39,713 nt of DNA from Rhodocyclaceae bacterium (GCA_020445665.1 JAGRGD010000330.1:1-39713); one strand, 5' to 3'. Positions 16,609 through 25,720 are shown, counted from the first letter of the stretch. Numbers and translations: made by a program. The notes: generated by a model not told the origin, from the sequence alone.

Positions 16609-17934
16609 TCAGAAGTTGTAGGTCATCTGCACGCCCAGGATGTCCACGCTCGCCTTGTAGCTGCCCACCAGGTTGCCGTTGGCGGCCGCGTTGTCGCCGT
16701 CGGCGTCGATCTTCGGATCGTTGATGAAGAGATGCGCATAGCCCACATCGATGACCATCGCCGGGCTGACCTGGTACTGGGAGCCGATCGACAGCCAGAT
16801 GCGGTTGGCATCGGGCAGGCGGGCCAGGCGGTGCTCGGTCTCGACCGGCGACTGATCGTAGGCCACGCCGAACTTGAGCTTCACCTTGTCGCTGTACCGG
16901 TAGTTGGCGCCCAGCGCGATGCGCCAGGTGTCGCGCCACTTCAGCGTCTCGCTCGACAGCTCGGTGCCGCCGGTGCGCATGATGTCGAGTGACTGCAGCG
17001 ACGACCAGCCGGTCCACGAGATGTCGCCCAGCATCGTCCACTGGTCGTTCAGCTGCTGATGGGCACTGATCAGGAAGGTGTCCGGCAGCTCGACCTCGGC
17101 CTCGACCGGACCGTTGGGGGCGCCGGCGGCCATCGCGCCATTGAGCTGCGGGTTGCCGGAGTCGGGACGCTCGAAGGTGACGGTGCCTGTCAGCTCGTGC
17201 TTGATCTTCGAACGATAGGACACACCGACCCGGGTGGTCGGGCTCGGCTCGAATAGCACGCCCACGTTCCAGCCCCACGAGAAGTCGTCCGCCGACACGG
17301 TGCCGACGCCCTCGAGGCCGGGGAAGACGCCGATCCCGGCCTGGGCCAGCAGACCCGAGAAATTGACCGCATTGGACAGCTCGGCCTCGATCTTCTGGTA
17401 GTTCAGCCCGAAACCGACCGAGAACTGCTCATTGATCTGATAGGCCACCGAGGGGTTGATGTTGTAGGTCTTGATGTCCGAGTTGATCGCCAGGAAGCGG
17501 CCCATGAAGTCGTCTTCGTACTCGGTCTTGAGGCCGAAGGGGGCACCGATGCCCAGGCCGAAGGCCAACTGGGGTGTCAGCTTCATCGCGAAGTAGGCGT
17601 TCGGGATGTAGTTCATTCCGCCCGCGTCGCCCCCGTCATCGTTCGAGCTCGCGGTCAGCGCGGGCGCCGTGCTGCCCTCGTCCTTGAACTCGAAGCCGAG
17701 GCGGATGATGTCCAGCCCGAGGGAGACCTGACGGTCGCCGCTGAGCTTCGTCATCCCGGCCGGGTTGAAGTACACCGTGCTGGCGTTCTCGGCGACGGCC
17801 GCCGAACCGGCAAAGGCGTTCCCGACACCACTGCCGTTCTGCTCCAGCAGTTGGAAGCCGGCGGCGCCCGCCGTGGAACTCGCCAGCAGGGCGGCGGCCA
17901 CGGGGGCGATGCGTGCAATCAGTTGCTTCTTCAT
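16609..17934 (-). CDS. fadL: FadL-family outer-membrane long-chain fatty acid transporter
   Basis: 441-aa outer-membrane beta-barrel. MKKQLIARIAPVAAALLASS and the AGA site near residue 23 are the signal peptide. The mature N-terminus AGFQLLEQNGSGVGNAFAGSAAVAENASTVYFNPAGMT is split here only for reading: its hallmark pieces are LLEQNGSG, NAFAGSAA and FNPAGMT, the hatch region of FadL. Alternating beta strands follow, and the protein ends in an aromatic (YNF), the usual barrel-assembly signal. It imports long-chain fatty acids or other hydrophobic compounds. ATG 17934 has GGAGGAG eight bases upstream; the longer frame to 18084 is rejected. It lies 109 bases after the thioesterase gene. Confidence 0.93.
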   Translation of the reverse strand: MKKQLIARIAPVAAALLASSTAGAAGFQLLEQNGSGVGNAFAGSAAVAENASTVYFNPAGMTKLSGDRQVSLGLDIIRLGFEFKDEGSTAPALTASSNDDGGDAGGMNYIPNAYFAMKLTPQLAFGLGIGAPFGLKTEYEDDFMGRFLAINSDIKTYNINPSVAYQINEQFSVGFGLNYQKIEAELSNAVNFSGLLAQAGIGVFPGLEGVGTVSADDFSWGWNVGVLFEPSPTTRVGVSYRSKIKHELTGTVTFERPDSGNPQLNGAMAAGAPNGPVEAEVELPDTFLISAHQQLNDQWTMLGDISWTGWSSLQSLDIMRTGGTELSSETLKWRDTWRIALGANYRYSDKVKLKFGVAYDQSPVETEHRLARLPDANRIWLSIGSQYQVSPAMVIDVGYAHLFINDPKIDADGDNAAANGNLVGSYKASVDILGVQMTYNF

Positions 17935-18043
17935 CTTCTTGTCTCCTCCAGACATCGGATCAGGTGCTGCAATGCGCGGCTGGTGCTCTGCGGCACCTGC
18001 ACACGACGGGGTCCGCGGCCTCGATGGCCACGGGGAAAAAGGT

Positions 18044-18448
18044 TCACGCGGGTGCCGGAAGGGCCCGCTTCTCGCCATCGCCATCGACGGCCACGTAAGT
18101 CAGCTGGGCCTCGGTCACCTTGACCACCAGCGGGTTTTCCGGGTGTCGCTCGGCATAGACCTCCACATCGACGGTGACCGAGGTGCGGCCCTCCCGCACC
18201 ACGCGTGCGTAGAAGCTCAGCAGGTCGCCCACCGAGACGGGTTGCTTGAACAGGAATGAATTCACCGCGACGGTTGCCACGCGGCCCCTCGCCCGGCGAA
18301 TCGCCGGCACGGCGCCGGCCACGTCCACCTGGGCCATGATCCAGCCCCCAAAGACGTCGCCCATCGGGTTGGTGTCGGCCGGCATCGGCATCACACGCAG
18401 GACGAGTTCGCGGTTGTCGGGCAGCGTGACGGGCATTTCGGTGGTCAT
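18044..18448 (-). CDS. YciA-like acyl-CoA thioesterase
   Basis: 134-aa single hot-dog-fold thioesterase. PADTNPMGDVFGGWIMAQVD at about 23-42 is the YciA/acyl-CoA thioester hydrolase signature, with Asn and Asp at the active site; VAVNSFLFKQPVSVGD follows as the second conserved block. It hydrolyses acyl-CoA to free acid and CoA and may relieve CoA shortage during fatty-acid breakdown. The start overlaps the stop of the fadJ-like gene by four bases (ATGA at 18445-18448), so translation is probably coupled. Confidence 0.9.
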   Translation of the reverse strand: MTTEMPVTLPDNRELVLRVMPMPADTNPMGDVFGGWIMAQVDVAGAVPAIRRARGRVATVAVNSFLFKQPVSVGDLLSFYARVVREGRTSVTVDVEVYAERHPENPLVVKVTEAQLTYVAVDGDGEKRALPAPA

Positions 18449-20412
18449 GGGGCGTCGGTCTCGGGTTGGGGGGGCGCATCGCCCCGGGCAGCGCCATAGT
18501 GCATCGGACCGCCCGTGAAGGGTGCGAAACCCGTGCCGAAGATCACGCCGGCGTCCGCGAGATCGGCGTCGGCCACCACGCCCGCCTCGACACAGCGGCG
18601 GGTCGCGGCGAGCAGCGGCTCGATTATCCGTTCGGCCAATCCGGGCGGCACCTCGGAGACCGGTTCCTTCTGTGCCTTGCCGTCGTCCCAGGTATAGAAG
18701 CCACGGCCCGACTTCCGCCCCAGATGCCCAGCCGACACCTGCTCGGCCAGGCGCCGCGGCGGGGTGGCGGCCGCGCCCCCGGTGAGCGCCTTGCCGGCGG
18801 CCATCGCGATGTCCAGGCCCACCGTGTCTGCCAGTTCGATCGGCCCCATCGGCATGCCGAAGTCCACCAGCGCCCGGTCCACGACTTCGGGCGGCGTGCC
18901 TTCGTCGACACAGCGCATGGCCTCGAGCATGTAGGGCCCGAGCACGGCATTGACCAGGAAGCCCGGTGCGCTCTCGACCGGCAGCGGCAGCTTGTCGATG
19001 GCGCGCACGAAGGCCAGCGCCTGTCGCAACACCGTCTCGTCGGTCCCCTCGCCGCGCACCACCTCGACCGGGGGCAGCATCGCGACCGGGTTGAAGAAGT
19101 GGATGCCGACGAGCCGCTCGGGTCGCTGCAGGCCCTCGGCAATGTCCTCGATGCGCAGGCTCGAGGTATTGGTGGCGAGGATCGCGTCCGGCCGGGCGCG
19201 GGCTTCGAGGTCGGCGAACAGGCCGCGCTTGACGTCCAGGTCTTCGAAGATGGCCTCGATGATCACGTCGGCATGGCGTACGCCGTGGCCCTGGGGGTCG
19301 GCGATCAGGCGGTCCATCGCGAAGCGCTCGGCCCGCTTGTCGCTGCGCAGGCGGCGCGCGAAGAGCTTGCCGGCGCGGCCGATGGCGGGGCCGATGCGCT
19401 CGGCCGTCTGGTCCTGCAGCGTCACGGTCATGCCGCGCAGGGCGCACCAGGCGGCGATGTCGCCGCCCATCACGCCGGCACCGATCACGTGCACCCGTTT
19501 CGCGCTGAAATCGCTCTCCTTGCCGAAGCCCTTCAGGCGTTCCTGCAGGAAGAACACGCGGATCAGGTTGCGCGCGGTCGGCGAACGGAAGATCGCCTCG
19601 AGGGAGGCCGGATCGTCCGCCGGCACCGCCAGCGCGTCGCCACCGAAGCGCTCCCAGATGTCGATGATCGCGTAGGGCGCCGGGTAGTGCTCGCGCCGTG
19701 CCTTCTTGGCCACCTGCTTGCGGGCCTTGTCCGCGACGATGCGCTTCGCCGGGCCGTTCAGCAGCTTCTGCAGCAGCGGCAGCCGGCGCGGCTCGCGCCC
19801 GGAGGTCACCAGCATCTGCGCCGCGTTCTCCATGACGCGCACCGGCACACACTCGTCCACCAGGCCCAGCGACTTTGCCTTCCTGGCATTGACCGACTTG
19901 CCGGTCAGCATCAGGTCGAGCGCGGCCGCCGGCCCGATGGTACGGGGCAGGCGGAGCATGCCACCCCAGGCCGGCACGATGCCGAGCATGACTTCCGGCA
20001 GCGCCATCCGCGTGCCCGGCTCATCCACCGCGATGCGGTAGCGGCAGGCCAGGGACATCTCGAGGCCACCGCCCATGCAATGCCCGCGAATCAGCGCGAG
20101 GGTGGGATAGCTCACGTCGGCGAGGCGATTGAAGAGCGTCCATCCGCGCTCCACCTGGCGACGTGCCTCGGCGCCGGACTCGATCTGCGTGAACTCCTCG
20201 ATGTCGGCTCCGGCAATGAAGCCGGCCGACTTGGCGGACGCAATGATCAGCCCCTTCGGACGCTCCCGTCCGAGGCGCTCGAGAATCTGCTCGAACTCGC
20301 CGAGGGCCTGGGCCGAGAAGGTGTTGGTGCTGGAACCAGCCTTGTCGAAGCGCAGCCAGGTGACGCCGTCGGGTGCCCGCTCCAGCTGCCAGTGTCGGTA
20401 CTGCGCACTCAT
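18445..20412 (-). CDS. fadJ: FadJ/FadB-like enoyl-CoA hydratase / 3-hydroxyacyl-CoA dehydrogenase
   Basis: 655-aa bifunctional enzyme in the usual order. The hydratase domain (about 1-190) has SAGFIAGADIEEF (oxyanion hole), GHCMGGGLEMSLACRY (catalytic Glu) and ALPEVMLGIVPAWGG (second Glu). After a linker (about 200-300) the dehydrogenase begins with VHVIGAGVMGGDIAAWCA near 303-320, then ATNTSSLRI, GIHFFNPVAMLPPVEVV (catalytic His) and APGFLVNAVLGPYM. It is shorter than E. coli FadJ (714 aa). It performs steps two and three of beta-oxidation. It sits 100 bases after the thiolase gene and overlaps the thioesterase gene. The fadJ/fadB choice is provisional. Confidence 0.9.
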   Translation of the reverse strand: MSAQYRHWQLERAPDGVTWLRFDKAGSSTNTFSAQALGEFEQILERLGRERPKGLIIASAKSAGFIAGADIEEFTQIESGAEARRQVERGWTLFNRLADVSYPTLALIRGHCMGGGLEMSLACRYRIAVDEPGTRMALPEVMLGIVPAWGGMLRLPRTIGPAAALDLMLTGKSVNARKAKSLGLVDECVPVRVMENAAQMLVTSGREPRRLPLLQKLLNGPAKRIVADKARKQVAKKARREHYPAPYAIIDIWERFGGDALAVPADDPASLEAIFRSPTARNLIRVFFLQERLKGFGKESDFSAKRVHVIGAGVMGGDIAAWCALRGMTVTLQDQTAERIGPAIGRAGKLFARRLRSDKRAERFAMDRLIADPQGHGVRHADVIIEAIFEDLDVKRGLFADLEARARPDAILATNTSSLRIEDIAEGLQRPERLVGIHFFNPVAMLPPVEVVRGEGTDETVLRQALAFVRAIDKLPLPVESAPGFLVNAVLGPYMLEAMRCVDEGTPPEVVDRALVDFGMPMGPIELADTVGLDIAMAAGKALTGGAAATPPRRLAEQVSAGHLGRKSGRGFYTWDDGKAQKEPVSEVPPGLAERIIEPLLAATRRCVEAGVVADADLADAGVIFGTGFAPFTGGPMHYGAARGDAPPQPETDAP

Positions 20413-20427
20413 GCGCCACTCCCCAGG

Positions 20428-20496
20428 GGCTTACGCCGCAACCGGCATCGGGTGGAGGCAGGGGTTTCCCCCCGGTGCCGATTGCGGACGTAAGCC
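20428..20496. repeat. Imperfect long inverted repeat between thiolase and fadJ-like genes
   Basis: GGCTTACGCCGCAACCGG... (20428-20452) and its near-complement (20471-20496, ending GACGTAAGCC) form a stem of about 25 bp with a few mismatches and one bulge around an 18-base loop. The shape resembles a REP-type intergenic palindrome. No second copy was noticed in this window. Confidence 0.65.
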
Positions 20497-20512
20497 GGAT
20501 TGATCGATCGCA

Positions 20513-21799
20513 TCATGCGCAGCGCTCCACCAGCATCGCACCGCCCTGTCCACCGCCGATACAGATGCTCGCGATGCCCCGCTGACCGCCCGTGCGCTCC
20601 AGCACCTGCAACAGGTGCAGGACGATGCGCGCGCCCGAGGCGCCCACCGGGTGGCCCTGGGCGATGGCGCCGCCGTCAATGTTGAGCCGGGTATCGTCGA
20701 GGGCCCCCAGCCGGCCATCCAGGCCCAGTTCGTCGCGGCAGTAGTCCGCGTCCTGCCAGGCCCGCAGGCACCCGATGACCTGGGCCGCGAAGGCCTCGTT
20801 GATCTCCCAGGCGTCGAGATCGTTCAGGCCCAGGCCGTGGCGCTGGAGGATCGGGGTGGCCGCATGAACCGGCCCCAGGCCCATCTGCTCGGGGGCCAGC
20901 CCGGCCCACTGGCTGTCGGTAATGCGGGCGCGAGGGGTCAGCCCATGACGCTCGACCGCCGCCTCGGAGGCCAGGATCAGCCAGGCCGCGCCGTCGGTGA
21001 TCTGCGAGCTGTTGCCCGCAGTGACGCGGCCGTACTTCTTGTCGAAGAAGGGCCTGAGCTTGGCCAGGCCGGCCATCGACGAATCGTGGCGCACGCCGTC
21101 GTCGGCCGGGTGCAGGGTGCCGTCGGATTCGAACAGGGGCACCAGCTCGGCGTCGAAGTGGCCCGCCTGCTGGGCCGCGCTGACGCGCTGGTGGCTGCGC
21201 ACCGCGAAGGCATCCATGTCCTCGCGGGTGATCTCGAAACGGTAGGCGAGGTTTTCGGCGGTCTGGCCCATCAGCTGGCCCACCACCGGGTCGGTGAGGC
21301 CCTTCATGATGCCGATCACCGGCGCCAGATAGCCCGGACGGAAGCGCTTGACCAGCGCCAGCCGCTCGCCCAGCGAGCGGGCCGCGTACCAGCCCGACAG
21401 CCAGCGCACCATGGCATCGGAGAACAGCAGCGGCGCGCGGGACAGGGCATCGACGCCACCGGCCAGCACCAGATCGGCGCGGCCGGACTGGATGTTGGCC
21501 ATGGCCGAATCCAGCGCCTGCATGCCGCTGGCGCAGTTGCGCATCACGGTCCAGCCGGGCACCTTCTGGCCGCAACCCATGCGCAGGGCCACGACGCGGC
21601 CGATGTTCACTTCGTCCGGCGACGGCGAGGCGCAGCCGAGGATGACCTCGTCGAGCTGATCGGGCGCGAAGGGCTGGCGCGCCAGCAGCGCGCTGCCGGC
21701 GACCGTGGCGAGGTCCGAGGCGGCGAAGGGCCCCGGCGCGTTCCGCGCCTTGAGGAAGGGGGTGCGCGCCCCGTCGACCAGGTAGATGGGCTGACTCAT
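20513..21799 (-). CDS. fadI: Acetyl-CoA acetyltransferase / 3-ketoacyl-CoA thiolase (FadI-like)
   Basis: 428-aa thiolase. The nucleophilic Cys is in VMRNCASGMQ near residue 94; the C-terminal boxes are GGAIAQGHPVGASG (His) and CIGGGQGGA (Cys). VDGARTPFLKARN at the N-terminus and the insertion around residues 130-160 (SGWYAARSLGERL) fit the FadI-type long-chain partner of FadJ. ATG 21799 has GAGGATT upstream; the longer frame to 21841 runs into fadE. It starts 10 bases after the fadE stop. It is clearly different from the second thiolase at the end of the cluster, so the cluster holds two complete hydratase-dehydrogenase-thiolase sets. Confidence 0.92.
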   Translation of the reverse strand: MSQPIYLVDGARTPFLKARNAPGPFAASDLATVAGSALLARQPFAPDQLDEVILGCASPSPDEVNIGRVVALRMGCGQKVPGWTVMRNCASGMQALDSAMANIQSGRADLVLAGGVDALSRAPLLFSDAMVRWLSGWYAARSLGERLALVKRFRPGYLAPVIGIMKGLTDPVVGQLMGQTAENLAYRFEITREDMDAFAVRSHQRVSAAQQAGHFDAELVPLFESDGTLHPADDGVRHDSSMAGLAKLRPFFDKKYGRVTAGNSSQITDGAAWLILASEAAVERHGLTPRARITDSQWAGLAPEQMGLGPVHAATPILQRHGLGLNDLDAWEINEAFAAQVIGCLRAWQDADYCRDELGLDGRLGALDDTRLNIDGGAIAQGHPVGASGARIVLHLLQVLERTGGQRGIASICIGGGQGGAMLVERCA

Positions 21800-21809
21800 C
21801 GGGGAATCC

Positions 21810-24299
21810 TCAGGCCGCCTCGCGGCGCAGCTGCTGGTCATCGTCGCTGAGGTCGGCCAGCGCCTCGCGCAGGCCGAAGTCGTACGGGAAGTCGTCCACC
21901 CGGATCACCTTGTCGCGCAGCGCGCCCTTGCGTCGGATCACCGCAAGCTCCTGGGGCGTGATCACACCTGCCTCGGCCGCGTCGGCGTAGATGCCATCGA
22001 TGCCGTCGCCGATGTGCAGGCCAGCGCTGAAGCGCTTGTCACGCAGCGCCTGCTTGACCCGCGCCTCGATCGGCTCGGCCTCGATGGTGGCGAGCAGCGC
22101 CGCCTCGAGGGCCCCGACCGGATCCTCGAGGTCGTCCTTGGGCAGGTAGACATCGGAGGTGAGGCGGTCGCGGGTGGCCGAGGGGGCGATCAGCAGGCGC
22201 GCCACCTCGTGACCGAGCTCGTCGGAGGGCACGACATACGGACGGCCCAGCGGGAACACCACCACGCGGCGAATGAAGAAGGCGAAGAATCGGCTGGGGA
22301 AGTTGGCGATCACGCCCTCGAAGGCGAGCTGGATGCGGAACATGCAGTCCCAGATCGCCCAGTGCATCAGCGGCGCATCCTCGGCACGACGCCCCTCGGC
22401 CTCGAAGCGCCGCAGGGTCGCGGAGGCCAGGTACATCAGCGAGAGGATGTCGCCGAGGCGGGCCGAGAGCTTCTCCTTGCGCTTCAGCGCCCCGCCCATC
22501 GTCCCCATCGAGATGTCGGCAATGTAGGCGAAGGCGGCCGAGAAACGGGTGAGCTGCTGGTAGTAGCGACGCGTCTCCGGCGCCACATCCGCGGGCACGT
22601 CGACGAAGTGGGAGCCGGTCAGGCCCATCACCAGCGCGCGGGCCGCGTTCGACAGGGTGTAGCCCACATGGCCCCACAGGGCCTTGTCGAAGGCCACCAG
22701 ATCGTTGGCCTGGGCCGAGTGCATCTCGTCGAGCACATAGGGGTGGCAGCGGACCGCCCCCTGGCCGAAGAGGATCAGGGAGCGGGTCAGGATGTTGGCC
22801 CCCTCCACCGTGATGCCCACCGGAATCTGCTGGTAGGCGCGGCCGAGGAAGTTTTGCGGACCCAGGCAGATGCCCTTGCCGCCGATCACATCCATGCCGT
22901 CATTCACGGTCTGGCGGGCCCGTTCGGTAACGTGATACTTCACGATCGCCGACACCACCGAGGGCTTCTCGCCCAGGTCGATGGCACCTGCCGTGAACAC
23001 CCGCGCTGCGTCACACATGTAGGTGTTGGCGCCGATGCGGGTGAGCGCCTCTTCGACGCCTTCGAAGCGGCCGATGGCCGTCTTGAACTGGTAGCGCACG
23101 CGGGCATAGGCACCGACCGCCCGCGCCGTCATCTTCTGCATGCCGGTATTCGAGCCGGGCAGCGAGATCGACCGGCCCGCAGCGAGGCACTCCATCAGCA
23201 TGCGCCAGCCCTGGCCCGCCATGTCCGGCCCGCCGATGATGAAGTCGAGCGGCATGAAGACCTCGGCGCCGCGGATCGGGCCGTTCATCCACACCGCGTT
23301 GAGCGGGAAGTGGCGGCGGCCGATGTCCACGCCGGGATGATTCCACGGCACCAGCGCGCATGTGATGCCGATATCCTCGGTATCCCCCAGCAGATGATCC
23401 GGGTCGAACAAGCGGAATGCCAGGCCGAACACCGTGCACACCGGCGCGAGGGTGATGTAGCGCTTGTCGAAGCTGACCCGCATGCCGAGAACTTCCTGGC
23501 CCTGGTACATGCCCTTGCACACCACGCCGGCATCAGGAATCGAGGCCGCATCCGAACCGGCCCACGGGCTGGTCAGCGCGAAGGCGGGGATGTCCTCGCC
23601 CCGCGCCAGGCGCGGCAGGTAATGGGATTTCTGAGCCTCGGTGCCGTAGTGCAGGAGCAGCTCGGCCGGGCCGAGGGAGTTGGGCACCATTACCGTGACG
23701 GCCGGCGCCGACGAGCGGGTGGACAGTTTGGTCACCACCTGCGAGTGGGCATAGGCCGAGAAACCCTTGCCACCGTACTCCTTGGGAATGATCATGCCGA
23801 GAAAGCCGCGCTCCTTGATGTAGCGCCACACCTCAGGCGGCAGGTCCTGCTTCTGGGTGGCCTCCCAGTCGCGGGTCAGGCGGCACAGCTCGGTGGTGTC
23901 CTCATCGAGAAAACGCTGCTCCTCGGTGGTGAGCTTCGGCCACGGATAGTCGAGCATCCGGGTCCACTTCGGCCGGCCGCCGAAGAGATCGCCCTCCCAC
24001 CACACCGAGCCCGCCTCGAGGGCATCCCGCTCGGTCTGCGACATGCTCGGCAGGGCCTTGCGGAAGGCCTTCAGGATCGGCGCTGTCAGGTTCGTCCGCC
24101 GCATGCCGTCGTTCATCAGGAACAGCATCACCCCGGCAAACAGGCCGATCACGACCAGGGCGACCAGCACATTCCAGCCCCCTGCTGCGGCCGCCACCGC
24201 CAGCCACGCCACGCCCGCCACCAGCCAGTGAAAAAGAGGCGCTCGCCGGTAGGCGAGCGCTACTGCCAAGGGAGGGAGGGCAATCAGTAACCAGATCAT
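21810..24299 (-). CDS. fadE: FadE-type long-chain acyl-CoA dehydrogenase
   Basis: 829-aa flavoenzyme, close in length to E. coli FadE (814 aa). The N-terminus holds two membrane helices (about 1-17 and 26-64, LLIALPPLAVALAY, VALVVIGLFAGVMLFLM). The dehydrogenase core includes GFLGMIIPKEYGGKGFSAYAHS (near 170-191), FALTSPWAGSDAASIPD (near 250) and GLTGSHF in the C-terminal extension typical of FadE. It oxidises acyl-CoA to 2-enoyl-CoA and passes electrons to ETF. ATG 24299 has GAGGAGA upstream. It is the first enzyme gene, 75 bases after the TetR gene. Codons 14-21 carry a 9-bp perfect hairpin that may affect translation. Confidence 0.94.
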   Translation of the reverse strand: MIWLLIALPPLAVALAYRRAPLFHWLVAGVAWLAVAAAAGGWNVLVALVVIGLFAGVMLFLMNDGMRRTNLTAPILKAFRKALPSMSQTERDALEAGSVWWEGDLFGGRPKWTRMLDYPWPKLTTEEQRFLDEDTTELCRLTRDWEATQKQDLPPEVWRYIKERGFLGMIIPKEYGGKGFSAYAHSQVVTKLSTRSSAPAVTVMVPNSLGPAELLLHYGTEAQKSHYLPRLARGEDIPAFALTSPWAGSDAASIPDAGVVCKGMYQGQEVLGMRVSFDKRYITLAPVCTVFGLAFRLFDPDHLLGDTEDIGITCALVPWNHPGVDIGRRHFPLNAVWMNGPIRGAEVFMPLDFIIGGPDMAGQGWRMLMECLAAGRSISLPGSNTGMQKMTARAVGAYARVRYQFKTAIGRFEGVEEALTRIGANTYMCDAARVFTAGAIDLGEKPSVVSAIVKYHVTERARQTVNDGMDVIGGKGICLGPQNFLGRAYQQIPVGITVEGANILTRSLILFGQGAVRCHPYVLDEMHSAQANDLVAFDKALWGHVGYTLSNAARALVMGLTGSHFVDVPADVAPETRRYYQQLTRFSAAFAYIADISMGTMGGALKRKEKLSARLGDILSLMYLASATLRRFEAEGRRAEDAPLMHWAIWDCMFRIQLAFEGVIANFPSRFFAFFIRRVVVFPLGRPYVVPSDELGHEVARLLIAPSATRDRLTSDVYLPKDDLEDPVGALEAALLATIEAEPIEARVKQALRDKRFSAGLHIGDGIDGIYADAAEAGVITPQELAVIRRKGALRDKVIRVDDFPYDFGLREALADLSDDDQQLRREAA
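24239..24260 (-). repeat. Hairpin inside the fadE start region
   Basis: GCGCTCGCC (24239-24247) and GGCGAGCGC (24252-24260) form a perfect stem with a 4-base loop, 40-60 bases after the fadE start codon. It may slow early elongation; it may also be a chance product of Arg/Ala codons. Confidence 0.5.
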
Positions 24300-24374
24300 G
24301 TTCGGTGTCTCCTCGCGTCTTTCAATGCCGCACTCTTTCGTCCGGCGCGGTGCATTCAGGTTCCGTGCTGCGCG

Positions 24375-25067
24375 TCAGGCGGCGCTTCGCCGCGCCTGGG
24401 TCGCCTGTCCACCGCCGTCCGGGAGGGCGCCACGCAAACCGCCGAGCAGAAAGCTCATCAGCCGCGGCTCGAGTCGCGCCGGATCCCGGTCATCGAACTC
24501 GCCGGTGAACAGCTGAAGCGCATCTGCACCGCCAATGGCATATGACGTTGCACCCATCATAAAGTGGAAGCGCCACAGAATCTCTTCGCGCGGCACGTCG
24601 GGCAGCGCCCGGTACAACTCCGTCAGAAAGCGGTCGACGCACTCCGCGTACTCCTCGGCAAGGAAGTTGCGAACGAATTCGTTCGGCCCGGTGTAGGTCC
24701 GCCCCATCAACTGCAGGAAGCGGGCGCCCCCCCCATCCATGTCGGCGGCCATCTCCAGCGCGGTGCCGAAGAAGGCCTTGACGATGCTGCTGGGTCGCAG
24801 GGGCGCGCCATCGGCAGCGCGCTGCAGCGCCTCCAGGGCCACCAGCCTGCGCCGGTTCAACTCAGTGAGCCGCCGCCGGAAGACCTCCTGAATCAGGCCG
24901 TCCTTGCCACCGAAGTGATAATTGACTGCGGCCAGATTGACGCCGGCCCGTCCGGTAATCATTCGCATCGATGTTGCATCCAATCCGTTCTCGGCAAACA
25001 GGGCTTCGGCCGCATCGAGAATGCGTGTCCGTGTCTCCGGCCCCTGCCGTCCATGAACATCCGTCAT
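24375..25067 (-). CDS. TetR-family regulator, PsrA-like, of the fad cluster
   Basis: 230-aa repressor. The DNA-binding helix-turn-helix covers about residues 8-55: TRTRILDAAEALFAENGLDATSMRMITGR is split across helices 1-2, then AGVNLAAVNYHFGGKDGL holds the recognition helix. The rest is the ligand-binding helical domain, which in PsrA/FadR-type TetR proteins binds fatty acids or acyl-CoA. ATG 25067 is preferred; the frame continues to 25139, but that start would sit inside the operator, close to the predicted transcription start. It heads the fad genes, and its own promoter holds a perfect palindrome matching the PsrA-type consensus CAAAC-N4-GTTTG, so autorepression and control of the operon are likely. 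Ligand and orthology are inferred. Confidence 0.88.
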   Translation of the reverse strand: MTDVHGRQGPETRTRILDAAEALFAENGLDATSMRMITGRAGVNLAAVNYHFGGKDGLIQEVFRRRLTELNRRRLVALEALQRAADGAPLRPSSIVKAFFGTALEMAADMDGGGARFLQLMGRTYTGPNEFVRNFLAEEYAECVDRFLTELYRALPDVPREEILWRFHFMMGATSYAIGGADALQLFTGEFDDRDPARLEPRLMSFLLGGLRGALPDGGGQATQARRSAA

Positions 25068-25140
25068 GACGATCACTCTGTGGGTGGTTTGGGGGATTGT
25101 GTTGTTATGCACCAGCATCGGCGTGCCCGACCCGCTCAAA

Positions 25141-25156
25141 TCAAACGATCGTTTGA
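25141..25156. promoter_or_regulatory. Operator palindrome of the fad regulator
   Basis: TCAAACGATCGTTTGA is a perfect 16-bp palindrome. It contains CAAAC-N4-GTTTG, like the published PsrA recognition pattern. It lies directly downstream of the -10 box of the regulator promoter, where a bound dimer would block transcription. Confidence 0.8.
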
Positions 25157-25184
25157 ATCATACGTTCGGCACGCTTCCAGTCAA
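25157..25184 (-). promoter_or_regulatory. Promoter of the TetR-fad operon
   Basis: On the minus strand TTGACT (plus 25179-25184), a 16-base spacer and TATGAT (plus 25157-25162). Transcription should start in the operator near 25150, giving a leader of about 85 bases before ATG 25067. Confidence 0.75.
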
Positions 25185-25197
25185 GACCATTTCTAGA

Positions 25198-25676
25198 AGA
25201 TGTCCACTATTAACGCGACTCACGACTTGACGATTCCAGCTCAGGCGGTACGCGGACCGCTCGCGCCCCTGCAAGGGGACGGGGGCGTGAATTTGCGCGG
25301 CATTGCGTTGCACCGCCAGTCCGTCCGCGGGCGCGAAGCTGTGCTTCGCGAACTCCCCGCTTTACCCCCTGGAGGGGGCGGAAGCGATGCTGCAATCCTT
25401 ACCTGTTTGATGGCCGGGGGAATAGAACTCGCACCGGTGTGCGTTCGCCCTCAACACCAGCGACGCGGCGTGGCCATCGCGCCCGGACAGAACGCAACGG
25501 CGCCCCTCGCGCACCCCGGCCCGGTGGCGCCCTCGACATCGGCGCCCGTGGCGGGCAAGCCGGTTTGCGCGGCATAGCCTTACCGCACCGGGTCCGTTCG
25601 GGAAGGCCGTGCCCGGGCAAGGCGATGGCCAGCGCTCCCGGCATGCGGCCCGCCGCCGGTCGTCACAACGTTCCGC
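25198..25676. other. Intergenic stretch with palindrome cluster
   Basis: No supported gene; the plus frame 25200-25577 starts with a plausible sequence but has no ribosome site, no recognisable domain and Pro/Ala-biased filler. Three close hairpins stand at 25266-25278 (CCCCTGCAAGGGG), 25332-25350 (CGCGAAGC/GCTTCGCG) and 25365-25378 (CCCCCT/AGGGGG). They look like an intergenic palindromic repeat array. The remainder to 25676 shows nothing recognisable. Confidence 0.55.
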
Positions 25677-25682
25677 TATAAT
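25677..25682 (+). promoter_or_regulatory. -10 box of tRNA-Thr
   Basis: A perfect TATAAT 38 bases before the mature tRNA. No good -35 is seen 17 bases upstream. Confidence 0.55.
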
Positions 25683-25720
25683 CCGCCTCTCACCGCACCG
25701 ACCCTCCGGGGCCGGCCAGG

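Noticed and set aside
18466-20493. Plus-strand frame of 675 codons opposite the fadJ-like gene
   Set aside because: His/Arg/Gly-rich composition without motifs; the opposite strand encodes a clear bifunctional enzyme.
22014-24290. Plus-strand frame of 758 codons opposite fadE
   Set aside because: Same antisense effect; no ribosome site and no family resemblance.
25068-25139. Longer TetR start at 25139
   Set aside because: It would begin next to the operator, almost at the predicted transcription start, with no room for a ribosome site.
25200-25577. Plus-strand gene of 125 codons
   Set aside because: No ribosome site or domain; it spans three palindromes, which a coding region would rarely keep.
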